Assembly (NCBI GenBank): GCA_963921935.1
Contig: OY998176.1
Coordinates: 95,425,415 to 95,489,414, forward strand
Direction: 5' to 3'
DNA length: 64,000 nucleotides
Source: Galeruca laticollis
Taxonomy: Eukaryota; Arthropoda; Insecta; Coleoptera; Chrysomelidae
Shown here: piece by piece, positions 33,410 to 45,945 of the stretch
Position numbering within the stretch: the stretch's first letter is position 1
Layout of the letters: each line of letters starts with the position of its first letter
Notes under the pieces: generated by a model
The model's database searches: none
What the model was told of the DNA's origin: nothing
What the model saw: only the letters and a program-made list of their open reading frames with translations
Program-made: the position numbers and the translations under genes

Positions 33410-36218
33410 GGGAACGCGGCGAATGCCAAACCCGTACAATCCATCACAAAAAGAAAGAGAATAAAAAGCAGAACACTAAGTATACCTCTTCGGAGATCAA
33501 GCAGAATACGTCAACGTCACCATAATCAACCAGATTTCGTGTGCAGCGCTACGTATGCTTTTCCGAATAGTGGCGATAACCACATAATCAAAGGAAAATA
33601 TAGAGGAGGATAGTATAACAAACTATCTCACTGTTTCCACTGTTTATACTTATACATGAAAACAAGCAATATACAGAAACTTGATTATGCAAAAATTCTA
33701 ATATAGGAGCAACGTGTCAATGAGTTGACAACACTAAAAACTAATTACAGGACAAGTTATACTAAACAGTACAGTTACTGTATAAAAGATTAGTTACTAT
33801 AGAAGGAATATCCCGTTTCCTCTAATTAGAGGACAGTAAATGAGGTTAACGTGCAAAAAAAACACGTATTATAAGGAATCAATAAGAAAAAATAGATAGT
33901 TATGATGCGAATGTAAGAAGAAATACCCCTCGATGGGAAGTGCGCAAGGCAGAAATAAAAACTAATTACAGGACAAATTATACTAAAGAGTAAAGTTCCT
34001 GTAAAACATTAATTATTATAGAGGGAAACCCCTTTTCCTCAAATTAGAGGACAGTAATGAGATTAACGTGCAAAAACAAGTATTATAAGGAATCAATAAG
34101 GTATAATAAATAATTATGGTGTTAATGCAAAAATAGAAGGCAGAAATGAAAAGAAGAATATACAAGAAAAATGAGTTGTACAGATAAAGTACAAACGTAA
34201 AAGACAAGAATTAAAAGGAATAACCGCGTTAGAATCAAAAGGGATTTGGCAATAAAACAATTATCAGCGGGCAATATGTGTATATATAGAGATATAAATC
34301 AAGTCGAAGTATGCAAAGCAAATATGAATAAATAGATTAATAAAATTCACACATTTATGACGATAAATGATTTTTTTTAGCTATTTACAGTAATGCACTA
34401 ATAAATTTTTAATTGTATATCTCCTGCATACCAACTCACAGTAGAGTTCAAGGACGCAGAAGCAGGTGATATGAGATCAAATTTGCCGTGCTCCAATTTC
34501 AAAACAAGGGGATATTGCTTATGCAAAGTGAAGTAGGCAGGGCCTGACTTGAGAATGTATACGAAGCAGAATGTAGAGAACCACACAGTTAAGTTCTTTT
34601 ACAGTTAACTCTTAATGAAAACGTTTTAATGCATGAGTTTTGTCCACGAAAACGTGGAGGGAAAAAGATAGAAATATAAATAACAAAAAAAAATGGATCT
34701 GGAAGTCCAAGTCAATTTATGCAATATAAGCAGGAATATACATGGTTATTGTAGGGAAATAGAGTTGATAAAGAAATATTGTAACCCAACCTTATCGCAC
34801 AGAAACTGCAATCAAAATAAACAAACCGTAGTAAGTCAACGCTCTACGTACTAGCGTAAGGGGAACGGCCACAGTATGGTACAAATGTCAGGCTAAAACA
34901 CCTGCGTCACGACCCATGGCACCCGAGCTGAAGTAGTGTTAGCAGCGATGACAACAGGTTCATTGTCTTGAAAATATGTTTTGATTTTCGGTACGAATGT
35001 GAGTAGCAAAGCGAAAAAAAAATAGGGTTACGCGTCAAGTTGTTTCACAAAAGTTTCAATTTCGCAACAAATTCCGCTTTTAGGGGAAATTCAAATAATG
35101 CGGTATAAATAACTATAAGGGAAAGGAGAAAGAAAACTTGTTGGACATTACAGTCCTACATATAGTACGGGGGACTAACTAACAAACAAATTAGAAATGT
35201 TACAGGGATACACAAAAGGATACCGTAGCATTAAATCTTTGCGCAAAGTGTTTTTTTGTTATTTTTTTCCTCTCAAATAATTTACTACCAGGTTGTAGGT
35301 AGGAATCCTTTCATAATTTTAATTTTTTATTTAGTCATTCAATGACATAAGAATCAGGGGTTTATTTTATTTAGGGAAGTCCATATAGGACGCCGCGAAT
35401 AATTCAAGTTAAGGCTTATTATTAGTATTATTATTTAGTCATGCATGACATAGGAACATAAGGGGTTTATTTAATTTAGGGAAGGCTACATAATTTAAGT
35501 TTAAATAATAGTACTAGTTATTCAACTAAAATGAAGGTTACAGGAAGCCATGATTTAATTTTAAATAAAAGAATTATTTATGCAACCAAAATAAAGGCTA
35601 CAGGAAGCATTAGTTGATATTAACGTACTTAGTAATAATTAGTTAATTATCAAAAAAAGGACAACATTAGGTTGATTTGATAATTACTATAAAGGATATA
35701 GGAAACCTAAAATAGATAAGACTTATAATAGCAAATATTAAGAAACATATAATGTGATTATAAGCCCCGTACAGTAGTATACAGGTACGTTATAAGACAC
35801 ATGTACACTGAGAATATAATAGCTAATTTTTAATCATTGTTCATTGTTAATTTTAGTCATTGTTCTTGTTTAATTTTGTAATTGCGTTCAACCAAAATAA
35901 AGGCTATAGGAAGCATTGGTTGATATTAACGTACTTAGTAATAATTATTTAATTATCAAAAAGGACAACCATATCAGGTTGCTTTTATAATTACTATAAA
36001 GGGGATTTGAAACCTATGATAAGTGAAACTTATAAAAGCAAATATTAATAAATATGTATTATGATTATGTCCCGTACTGTAGTATACAAGCACATTATAA
36101 GACGCATGTACACTAATAATATTATTGTTCTTTGTTAATTTTAGTCATTTTCGTGCGTAGCGAAATGGGACTTACAAATAGAACAAGAAGAAAACAAACC
36201 CAGAGACAGTAGCAGACA
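33410..36218 (+). repeat. 2.8-kb non-coding block between pol and env with internal duplications
   Basis: No coding frame. Two sets of imperfect direct repeats are visible. Roughly 33730-33870 repeats at 33960-34110 (shared ATTACAGGACAA and GAGGACAGTAA). Roughly 35575-35870 repeats at 35885-36160 (shared AGTTGATATTAACGTACTTA-like core). The block ends with a pyrimidine-rich TTTGTTAATTTTAG near 36136-36143 that could serve as a splice acceptor for env. Confidence 0.6.
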
Positions 36219-36521
36219 ATGTTCACACAACAGCATACCATGACTACCCTAACACTAATCTTCGCCATACTACATGGAACACATGGTTCAATAGCCTACG
36301 ATTGTGCGGACGCGAAAACTAACGCAACAGTTTTATCGCTAAGAGACATTCAACCGTGCGAGCCTCCGGAAACGTCGGATGCAAGTGAAACCGTGTCAGT
36401 CCAAGTGACTCAACGAAACGAGTTTAGAACGCAAAAGGTATGGAGCTGCAGCGTCGAAGTTTCAAGGTTGATATTTCACTATAGTATGCACAACACACAT
36501 CCAGAGTCAGTGATGGACTAG
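36219..36521 (+). pseudogene. env: Env N-terminal fragment, chuvirus-glycoprotein-like
   Basis: 100 residues: an N-terminal hydrophobic signal-like segment (TLTLIFAILHG), then a mature start rich in cysteine (AYDCADAKTNATVLSLRDIQ, then CEPPE), then TQRNEFRTQKVWSC. This pattern resembles the N-terminus of glycoproteins of chuviruses (Jingchuvirales) and of the copies of them captured by insect LTR elements. A stop follows at 36519. The middle of the protein (several hundred residues in relatives) is absent. Identification is from remembered family appearance, so moderately sure. Confidence 0.55.
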
Positions 36522-36529
36522 GCACAAGT

Positions 36530-37065
36530 AAATAGAAAAAGTAGGAGCAGAAAGCCTATACACACAACAAGAAATTCAGGAAGCACACAGACCACTTACC
36601 TTTGGCACAGAACGGAAAGTAGTCCTAAACATACTTATAAGGCGGACAGCAGGGTTACCAGCTGCGGACCAAGGCTACAGCGTCACCAGTATGTTCAATG
36701 AAAAGGAACTAAAAGAACTCGCGCACACAACCATAAATCATATATGGGGATGGTTTTCAGAATTAGGAACAGTCGTAAGTGGTCTCATAGGATTCTACTT
36801 CGTATATAAGATTCTGCATTATCTATGCGGAGTAATAATAAACAGTTTACGAATATATCAAACCATAGGCTGCGGCATAGCTATATTCGCAGGCATATGG
36901 TCAAGCTTAACGGCATGGGTATTACACAAAAATGACAGAAAGAAGAAGTACATAGAAGAAATTGAGCTTACCCAGCAAGACGAGGAAAGCGCTCAAGAAG
37001 TCAATGCGCAATCATCCAGCAACGTTCACTGGACTGACTCACGCGGCAGTATAAACATTCCGTAA
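36530..37065 (+). pseudogene. env: Env C-terminal fragment with membrane segments
   Basis: Open from about 36532 without a start; an ATG at 36691 gives 124 residues. It contains FNEKELKELA, then two strongly hydrophobic segments (LGTVVSGLIGFYFVYKILHY and IGCGIAIFAGIWSSLTAWV) and an acidic cytoplasmic tail. It is in another frame from the N-terminal fragment at 36219-36521, and the missing ectodomain lies between them. Together they indicate an env gene collapsed by an internal deletion. Confidence 0.6.
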
Positions 37066-37069
37066 TAAG

Positions 37070-37270
37070 TGCAACTAAAGCGCGTGAAATAAACAGTTTC
37101 TTATGAATAAAAACCTTACTATAAGTATAATATATTAGTAATCAAAAACAATTTAAAAGCAAGTGCAAATAAAGCGCGCGGAACAGACAGTTTCTTATGA
37201 ATAAAAACATTACTATAAGTATAATATATTAGTAATCAAAAACAATTTGAAACCAAGTGCAAACAAAGTG
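37070..37270 (+). repeat. Tandem ~90-bp repeat, a little over two copies
   Basis: AACAGTTTCTTATGAATAAA and the following ATTACTATAAGTATAATATA recur about 90-95 bp apart near 37090 and 37185; a third, partial copy follows at about 37255. It lies between env and the purine tract. Confidence 0.8.
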
Positions 37271-37874
37271 CGCGGCAAACAATAAGCAAAGGTGGAATCA
37301 ACGACAATAGCCGAGAAGTCGGCAATACAGGAAACAAAAGGCACATAACGAGGGAGTTCTTCGCAACAAGCAAATAGCCAAAATTGTGGTCCTTAGACCA
37401 CCTCCAATTAATCCGATAAAAGCTTATCAAATTACAAATCGTCCTCGCCCCACTCCACGGGCACAGTTTTGAAGCCAAAACGGTTTCTCTCCCCATAATT
37501 CCGCCAAACTAATAAAGTAGCAGTACTATGGAAGGATATCTAATCCTTTACTGAACGACTTCATGTTCAAATACAAAAACTATCCATCTTCTTCTGGATA
37601 CATGAACAAGTACAAACCAGAGAGGAAATTAGTATTGTACCACACCTAACAGAGGAAAAAGCGACATAGTGCAACTAGGGAGTCATAGGTATTGCAACGA
37701 TGAACACAAACATGCAAGCAGTCAACAAGCAGTGTCTCAGTGCGGCATACAACGCGTAGTGCTCAAGGTGAAATCGTGGTAACATGTAACGCAGTGACAC
37801 AAATTTGTACTTAGATAAGTTTAGCGTAGGGGATGCACGTAAAAGGTGTTGGACAGGTAAGCCCAACACTTTTT

Positions 37875-37889
37875 CAAAGGGGGTGGCAA
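37875..37889 (+). other. Polypurine tract
   Basis: CAAAGGGGGTGGCAA directly before the 3' LTR start TGTAATA. Expected place and composition for plus-strand priming. Confidence 0.75.
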
Positions 37890-39407
37890 TGTAATAAATA
37901 CCAAAATAAGAATCATCCTGTATAACAAATTACTTTTTACTTTGTAACGTTTAAACTATAGAAAACGGTCGTTCACATCGATAAAATGAAAAAACTACTT
38001 ATCTAAGCGTCTGTCTGGGTGCAAGAATTAAAAAAATAATATTTTAACCGGAAATAATAATTGCGTCAAAATAAAGAAATTTTGCGGAATCTAATAAATT
38101 CAATTGTTAGTCGAGGTAAAAAACCTATTACACAATTACGTCGAACGATAAGTTCCACCAATCAGAAGCTAACAGGTACAAAGAAAATAAAGGATTGCTG
38201 AGCAAGGAAAAATTCCAAAACTTCGAAAAAGTAACAAATGAGGGGCAGTTGGTAAAAACTCGCGGTCGGGAACAGTCAAGTTTTCTTTTGGGGTTTCGCG
38301 AATAGCGGTTTTTGAGGAGTCCTAAGTTATAGTAATTTATAAATAAAGTAGTGTTTTAGCAGTCAGGTATAATTATTTTTTTTCTCGAAAAGAGAAAGCA
38401 GATTACAAGGGAGCGTCTACTGTACGCGCTCTAAAAGGGTTTCTTTTTGTTCGAAACGCGAATCGTGTCCGTCGGCGTTTTGTGAACACCCAGTCCGGGA
38501 ATTGGTAAGTCTGATTGCAAATTATACTAACAGTGTATTATTATTTTTTTTCTGTAGTTTGGTCAGGTTATAAACATTGCCAGCCCGCTTTTTATGATAT
38601 TATGTTTATATAATTTAATTGGTGTATGGTAGTTCATATCGCACACGAATATTTAATGGTGATATCTCACCGTATGAATTAGGAATAGGGAGCACATTTG
38701 AGGTTGAATATTAAATTGTTAATATCAAAATTCATATTTAGGGTACGCGAAAATATTAGGTTCTGACGATTATTTTTTTAAAAAATAACAAATTTCTTTT
38801 ATTCTGCGAGTCATTCGCGTTGACTTAAATGGGATATCTAAAGTTTTCTCTCGATCCTATCACTAGTTTTATTCAATTGTAGACACGGGACTCTATATAC
38901 GAGTATTCCCGACGTTTTGTAAATTGGTGTAATTATTTTTATTTTTTTCTTATATATTTTTTTATTAAACTCGTTTAAGAAATCGTTATCGGTTAATTTA
39001 TTTACTCAACCAGGAGAGAAGGAATACCTAACCCATACACATAAGATCTACACCTAAAATTTTCCCTCAACACACCCCTCTAACTGACGTAACCCCATAA
39101 TACAAGACCTCTCATTACCAACGACAACTGGTAGCAGCGGAGGCCGAAGCCAGCTCTTTCGGACATTTCTTACAGGAGCCGCCGACTCCTGTTTCCCACG
39201 GAAACGTGGGTGGTGACAGCCAGCTACGCTGCCTTCTCGGTCCATTAGGGACATTTTTGGACAGCAGAGTTTTTTTTTGGTTATTACAAGTGGTGATAGA
39301 ATTTTCTTTATTTATTTAGGATCATAGTGGAATCTATTGGTATTACAACTGGTGACAGCTGCTTCACCATGAGATGATCTTTCGGGATTATTACAACTGG
39401 TATTACA
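37890..39407 (+). repeat. 3' LTR of the 25-39 kb gypsy element
   Basis: 1,518 bp, the partner of 25013-26530, ending TATTACA at 39407. Confidence 0.93.
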
Positions 39408-41253
39408 TATTGTAGGGTTGCTATCGAGAGGAATAGGTCCATAAATCCATCAAACTCTGCCTTATCAATACACCACCCTATATGTTTAATATATTTTGCC
39501 ACTTAATTTTTATAAACTCTAATTTATTTATTTCCTGATTTATTTATTCTAGTTAAAGCATGTTATAGGATTATATTTTACTGGTTGAAAAAATGCAGAT
39601 TCAATTTTCAAAAAAACGGAACGACCCTGTATATATTTGCAATTTAGGAAGTTAAAACATTTAATGGAAATTAAATTTTTTGTTATATCCTTAATATTAG
39701 TTACTACCAAAGATAAGGCATCTTGGTATACATCTAGCGTTGTCACATTCCACTTCAGTTTGCCCTTAACGTCTACCTAAAAGCTTGGCAGAATACTTAT
39801 TTAATTATGGCTAGCTGGAAAGTAAATTGAGAAATAAGGTTCGTGTATCCAAATTAATACTATTGTTGGACTACATACATTTATTCGGGTAGACAGTTCT
39901 GTTGGATACAAACGAGAATAATCGACCTGGTGAGTAGAATTAACATTGAGGGGTATTATGTTTTTGTTTTTAAAATCCTTGAATTCACTACTTAGTTTCA
40001 AGACACAGATCTTACTAATTGATACTATTTGGTTAGAGGTGGATAAGTAATATGTGAACTTAGTGGCTATGCCGCTATTAGTAGTTGCCCCCAATTGGAC
40101 CAATTGGTTAACATAAATTGTGAGTATTATTATCTATATTCTAAACTACAAAGAAAAATGGAATCAATCAGTGAATATATACAAGGGGTAGTACTATTAC
40201 TATGGCGTTTCTTTTTTACAGGGTCAACAGATGCTATTTATAAAAATGGAAAGCTCTTACTTGGGTGCATGCAATGCGAAATTTACGTTGCAGGAAAAAC
40301 CGTCCCTCAGCAGGTACAAAGCAGGTGGTGAAGTCTACGGGTGTAATCCTAGGGGTGTGCAATCACCAGACTAAGAACTAGCATGCATAAAACTATGATA
40401 CTGGATGCGAAGGTGGAGCAATGTACTAAATACTTGTTACACAGAATACCATGCATCAATCTGGATAAAAGAATGTTAATCTTGATAGGTTGCAAGTGAA
40501 ACTTAAGGCAAGAAGGCCTAAAAGCAATGATACGATGAGTAAAATAAAGTTATAAGTTCTGGGTGTACATTTGAACACTTTCCGATGGTGGAGGGTGGCC
40601 TTATTGCTTCTATTTCAGGTTTCTCATTGAATTATTATTGAATCCACTTAGATTGCAATTTCACCAGAAATTCATAGTAATAATCCAACAATAAATAACA
40701 ATTATTTCTTTGGTTTGGAGATACAAAATCCGTTAAGAACGTAAATATGGCATAAGCACATGCTAAGACAACCTCAAAACCAAAAAAACGTCTGAAATAT
40801 GGAGGGAAATCAGAAACGTAAAATTTCCTCTGTTTATGTCAGACTATAATTTTACCTCTATAGAACAGGTAGCCACTTCACAAGTAACTGATAAATGTAC
40901 TTAGGTACTCAGCACTAATCAGAAAGAAGAAGTACTTGCAGATTAAGTTGACATATATAAACTAACCTAGATTAATTACTTTGTATACAAAGAATTTTTA
41001 TGATATCCAATAAATGAATTTGTTATCAATTAATAAATAGCTTTAAACTGCTGGGTAAGTAATTTATTACATTATGTGTTTATGTTGTTATAAATCGGAA
41101 TAAAACATTGTTTCGGTGGAACCGTAACAGCGTGCTATGATAAAATATTTTCACAATAAAATATGAACATATATCTGTCATTGAGTTTTACAATAAGTGT
41201 CACTGATAGCTGTTTATAGTACCTTTTAGTATTATTCAGTTACTTAAATTACA
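39408..41253. other. No recognised gene
   Basis: AT-rich flank of the gypsy element. The longest frames (39801-40103 minus, 40095-40331 plus) show no family motif. Confidence 0.45.
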
Positions 41254-41664
41254 GTGTTTCACCTCAATTTTTTTGCTGATATGGCATTTGCAAATAGAGT
41301 AAACTGTTATGTGTGTACTAGAAACTTTCAAGATATCCTAGCTACTTATAGACGACAAGCTGCCGGACATCCTTATATCGAGAATTTAGAAGTAATAGAA
41401 ATAAGATCGTGTTTAAATTGTTATCCTGCAATTGCAGAGGACATTCGATAGATGGAAAACAATCCAAATTGCCCCAGATTTAACGTTTTAACTCCCTATT
41501 CAGTACGTGGTTGTATAATATGTGATGCGCAAGGTAACGTAAGAAAAATGTCGGCAGAACGTAGAGCCAATATTTTTATATTTTCTTCTCATATTTTCAT
41601 GGGCTTCGGTCAGAAATATAAATCACTTGCTCATAGTGGTAACGTTTCGGTTTATTTTATTTAA
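41254..41664 (+). pseudogene. Unrecognised small cysteine-rich ORF with one in-frame TAG
   Basis: Two frames of 65 and 70 codons are in register and separated only by TAG at 41449-41451. The likely start is the ATG at 41281 (MAFANRVNCYVC). Three CxxC pairs are spaced along it: CYVC, CLNC and CIIC, plus an NCPRF, which suggests a zinc-binding fold. A pyrimidine/AG sequence just upstream (AATTACAG, near 41253) could be a splice acceptor, so it may be an exon. I do not recognise the family. It could be a host-gene relic or an element-borne protein. Confidence 0.4.
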
Positions 41665-41846
41665 ACCATTTTGAAACCTTTCTAAAAATTTGAAAACACA
41701 ATACATTTATTAAAATACATATTGTTGAAATATATTCCATTAAAGCTTACTTTTAGGCTTATTTCAGAATTTCAGAATGAAATAGGGCTACTGTAGAGAG
41801 TAGCATGACGCGACTTCGGGAAAATTTCAATGCAGTTTTTCGTTTT

Positions 41847-41848
<2 letters not shown>

Positions 41849-41891
<43 letters not shown>
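41849..41891. repeat. (TA)n microsatellite
   Basis: Uninterrupted TA array at the left edge of the duplicated block 41892-42138. Confidence 0.95.
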
Positions 41892-41893
<2 letters not shown>

Positions 41894-42760
41894 AACCACA
41901 TATCTCATATCTTAAAGCAAATCAGCTGATTGAAAATGTTTAGTTTAGTATTTAAAATAAATTGAAACTATGTTAATAAAAGAAAACATTAAAAAACCAC
42001 AATCAGAATTAAAATTCATATAAAGTCATATCATAAAATCATTTGTTTAATATAATTAAAAGAGTAACAATAAATATAGAGATATTACCTTAATAATTTT
42101 CTTGAAATATGAAAACGCCTAACAAGTATTGAAGAAAACATAATGAAATTATAGGAAATATAAATTGATAGATAAATGGATGTTAGTGTAAATATGGTAG
42201 TAGAGAAGTATTAGAAGGAGTAATGTTATGAATATTTAAATTGACATTGATACGAATCTAGTATATTTTATGAAAGAATAATTTTACAGGTATACCTAAG
42301 AATATGGGTTGTAATAGGAAGTATGTGACTGTTTATTTAAGAATTAGGTATAAAAAATATAATTAAGAGAGTAACAATAAATATAGAGATATTACCTTAA
42401 TAATTTTCTTGAAATATGAAAACGCCTAACAAGTATTGAAGAAAACATTGAATCTGACTAATATGGATACTCGTTTGTCACTAAGGAATCAGCTGTTCAT
42501 CTGAAAATAAGCAAGCTTTAGTTATTGAGCTCAATACAACTATCAGTTGAATAGTAATAATAATAATATTCATATTTGTTATAAAGAATTACTCAAATTA
42601 AAAATATAAATACAAGATGACATAACTCTAATGATATGTAAAAATTTGGTATCAAGTATATAGAATAACAAAAAGGAAATGGATTATAAGATGGTGATAG
42701 ATATATGTCAATATTTGAAACTATAAAATTTGGACAGTTCAAATAAAGAAAGTAAGATAT
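41892..42760. repeat. Duplicated AT-rich block X (partner 47151-47745) containing inserted block Z
   Basis: TTGAACCACATATCT starts both copies (41891 and 47151). The match runs to about 42138, is broken by block Z (42139-42360, which matches 46781-46997), resumes with a repeated 85-bp stretch, and continues from 42448 to about 42760 as in 47401-47745. Non-coding. The copies are about 93-95% alike by eye. Confidence 0.85.
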
Positions 42761-42797
42761 ATATATGTATATATATGTATATATATGTATATATATG

Positions 42798-42855
<58 letters not shown>
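42757..42855. repeat. (ATATATGT)n and (TA)n microsatellite
   Basis: Mixed eight-base and two-base repeats at the right end of block X. Confidence 0.93.
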
Positions 42856-42856
<1 letters not shown>

Positions 42857-43211
42857 TATAAAAGGATTTATGTTATAAACTTAAATACTATTTCAAAGTT
42901 ATCACAAGTAGAATAAACAAGAATTTACATTGTAATATAAAAGTATTAACCATGAATTTCACCAATTGTGAAAAGACTTATTTTATTGAAATTAGTATAT
43001 GTTAAAGAAAAAACAGACTTATTTAAGTGAAATTCACAAACATATGTTTTTCAAAACTTTCATGAAGTGCAGTGAAAGTGAATAGAACTCTATAGCTCAA
43101 GAAAGAAAAGCATTGGTTGTAATATGACAAGACAATGTTGTTAAATTATTAGGAAACAAAACTTTGTTTGGAACAGTGAGTTGAGAGACGAATAGTTCAT
43201 TTATTAAAAAA

Positions 43212-44290
43212 TTGACGATCGAGGGGTAGCGTTGGTAGATTGGGCTTGGCGTCGTGGGAGATGAGATGAGGGTGTAAGTTTTGTAACAAATTTTAAGTTG
43301 AACTGCAACAAATACATTTTAATGTTAAAAATTCATAATCTATATTAAACAACAAACACTTACGTATGTGGATATCCAGTTATTCCTGAGAATACTCAAG
43401 TTTTTTCGGAAAATATGCAGCGTGGTCTCCAGTAGGCGTATTCCTGTTACCAGATGTGGTAAATTTCAGAATCCAGACTTCAGGTCACTGTTTTTTCATA
43501 TAATTGGCCAATAATAACAAACTAATTTAAGTTCAGTGACTATTTCCATGTGTAAAGTAATTCTTGCGTCTATCAGATCGATCTAATTAAAAAAAAACTT
43601 TTAATGTAGCTATTCATTAGATATAAATTTGAGATTATTAAAAAACCACATGAACGTTCTTAATTTTGTAATAAAATAATGGTGGTACTTACTTTATGAA
43701 TAATCCTATAAGAAATTTGCATTTTATGTAGAGATATGATATTTCCAAAGGTATATGTAGTTGGTATATAAGTTTCTTCTGAATAATTAATAATCTGTAT
43801 GTATAATTTCACACATAAATTCTTTTATGCTATGTTCCATCACCATTCTTATTATAAAGAAAACGATTCTATTACATATATAATATCTTTACAGTTGGCA
43901 AGCGTCTAACAGAAACGTTCGGTTTCCATTTGCATCATTTCGTTTTTAGTTGAGCATGCGCATAGGATGTTTGATGGTACAATTTATGACTGTGGTTTGA
44001 TAATGCCATAGGAGTATCTATTATATATTGACATAAAATTTTTCTTTAAAAAAATTAAATTATTTACAATTAATGTGTTTCTTTATATTTAATTGAACAA
44101 GATATCTCAATATAAGCCTGAACTCAAAGGGTAGAACGAGTCTCATGCCCCCAAATAATGATCAAATAACTGAGCTAGCCAAATACATAAATAATCAATA
44201 AACAAACACAAAAATAAATACATCTATTTCACCTATAAATATTATAATGAAAAATTAAAATTAATAATATCAAACATTAAATCTGAGCTC
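43212..44290. repeat. Duplicated block Y (partner 53586-54598)
   Basis: GCGTTGGTAGATTGGGCTTG near 43229 begins a ~1.05-kb match to 53586-54598, ending after the GTAGAACGAGTCTCATGC and GAGCTAGCCAAATACATAAA stretches. No coding frame. It is preceded by 42856-43211, in which I see nothing. Confidence 0.85.
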
Positions 44291-44694
44291 GCGTGGTATT
44301 TGGTAAGACAATCCCATGAATAAATGAGTTTTCTTGGTATTTTCTGGAGTTGATTTTTCAATCTCCCTTACTATTTCTGCCTTGCAAATATTTCCAAATC
44401 TCGACATACTTTTTGGAATTGTTATATGTTATTCAATTCATTCTGTTTTTGACATTTATAATTGTCAAATTGACGTGCATTGCTTGGTAAACAGACAGTA
44501 CCTAAATGCTAGGGTCGCTAGGGTAACGTAATTTATCCGATATTTTTATCCACTTGCAAACTCTCTTCCTTCCTATTTAGTCGACAGCATACTACGATTT
44601 TTGTATTCACAAATGGGAATTATTATACATGAATGGGATTGTCGGGGGTAATAAAATATTTAGAAACATTTGTGAAATTTTAAACTCAAATAAA
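44291..44694. other. No gene; leader of the decayed gag-like gene
   Basis: Unique sequence between block Y and the gag-like pseudogene. No primer-site match seen. Confidence 0.35.
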
Positions 44695-45945
44695 ATGGGA
44701 AAACGAATGACTTTGATAGATGGAAGGCAGGTAGGAAGGAGTAGAAAGTGGTTCGATAGAGGAAAGAGAAGAAAGAAGTCATGGAATGGGAGATTATCAA
44801 GCAGTCTATTTGGAACAAGGACAACAAGCGGAAGGCGATGCACATGAAGAAGGTTTGATAGATGAGGAAGCTGTAGAACAAGAAGAGAGAAGGGAACCAC
44901 AGGGAGGAACAAATACCAATGATGCAAAATTTGATTAGCATTAGGGATGATATGAAGAAGATGAATGGAAAGATGGATAATATGAAGGACGAGTTGAGGG
45001 GAGACATGGACAATATAAGGGGAGATATGATCAAAATGGATGGAAAAATGGATAGTATGAGAGAATAAATTAGAGGGGATATAAACAACATCAATGGAAA
45101 TATGAATAGATTAAAAAAGAAAATAGAAGAAGTGAAATTCGAAAATTGTAAGGAAATTAAGGAATTTAAGGAGATCAATGAAGAATTTGGAAGGGAAATT
45201 GACAAGGTGAGAGAAGATATGGAGAATCAAAACAAACATTTGCGGAATGAAATTCAAGGAAATGGAATCAAAATTAAACATGAGATAGAAAACCAAATGG
45301 GAGAACATATTCATGAGTTAGGGAGAGGCATAGAAGAAAAATTACCGGGAACAATTCAAGCCGAAGTAATGAAACAAAATGAAGTATGTCTTCATTCACT
45401 AAAGAAGTAAAACATATTAAATTCAGGGAATAAACAATAGAAGAAGTAATGCAGCATTCTCAAGAAAAAGTAAATGAAGAAATTACAAATTTAGATGGTA
45501 GAGTAGAAAAACCGACAGGAATATATGAAAAAAGGAGTCAAATCTTGGGTAGACAAATTAACAAGGAAATACAAGAGATGAATCGAAGATTAACAGATAC
45601 AGTAGAAGAAATAGAAGATAGTATAAGAAGAAATGAAGGAGGTGTAGGATGCTCAGGAATTTTTTTTAACAATAATAATGTAGTAACTGGAGTAATATAT
45701 GACAACAACATGATGACGATAATTTACACAAAAGCTTTTTTTAAATAATAGACAGTAAAATGGATAATATGGAAGAATTTAAAATGCAAATTTTAATGGA
45801 TTCATGGGAAGAAATTTATGAGATATGGGATAACAAAATTAAAAAGAATACAGTAGGAAACAGACAGAAGCTCCAGAAACATATCGAGAATCAAACAACA
45901 AGAGAAGAAAACAAGAGAAAGGTTAGAAAAAGAAAATCAAATTAA
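44695..45945 (+). pseudogene. Decayed paralogue of the coiled-coil gag-like gene at 49336-50898
   Basis: It begins MGKRMTLIDGRQVG, matching the start of the intact gene (MERRMTLRDGKQVG), and continues through the same methionine-rich coiled-coil region (KMDGKMDSM-type) in broken frames: 44695-44847, 45102-45410, 45449-45748 and 45760-45945. The last piece (MDNMEEFKMQILMDSWEE to ENQTTREENKRK) matches the C-terminus of the intact gene. Several stops and frame shifts are present. There are no LTRs directly around it. Confidence 0.8.

Larger units (their letters stand above)
25013..39407 (+). mobile_element. Ty3/gypsy LTR retrotransposon with env remnant, 14.4 kb
   Basis: Order: 5' LTR, tRNA-Leu-type PBS, 1.1-kb leader, gag, pro-RT-RNase H-integrase, a 2.8-kb non-coding block, env remnant, repeats, purine tract, 3' LTR. 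LTRs begin TGTAATA and end TATTACA. The two LTRs have equal length (1,518 bp) and differ by roughly 16-18 substitutions seen by eye (about 1%), so the insertion is young. Pol carries one stop and three frame breaks; env is internally deleted. I find no target-site duplication: the flanks are ATAAA on the left and TATTG on the right. Confidence 0.92.

Noticed and set aside
44660..45205. 181-codon hydrophobic minus-strand frame
   Set aside because: Antisense of the decayed gag-like gene, same reason as for 49560-50084.
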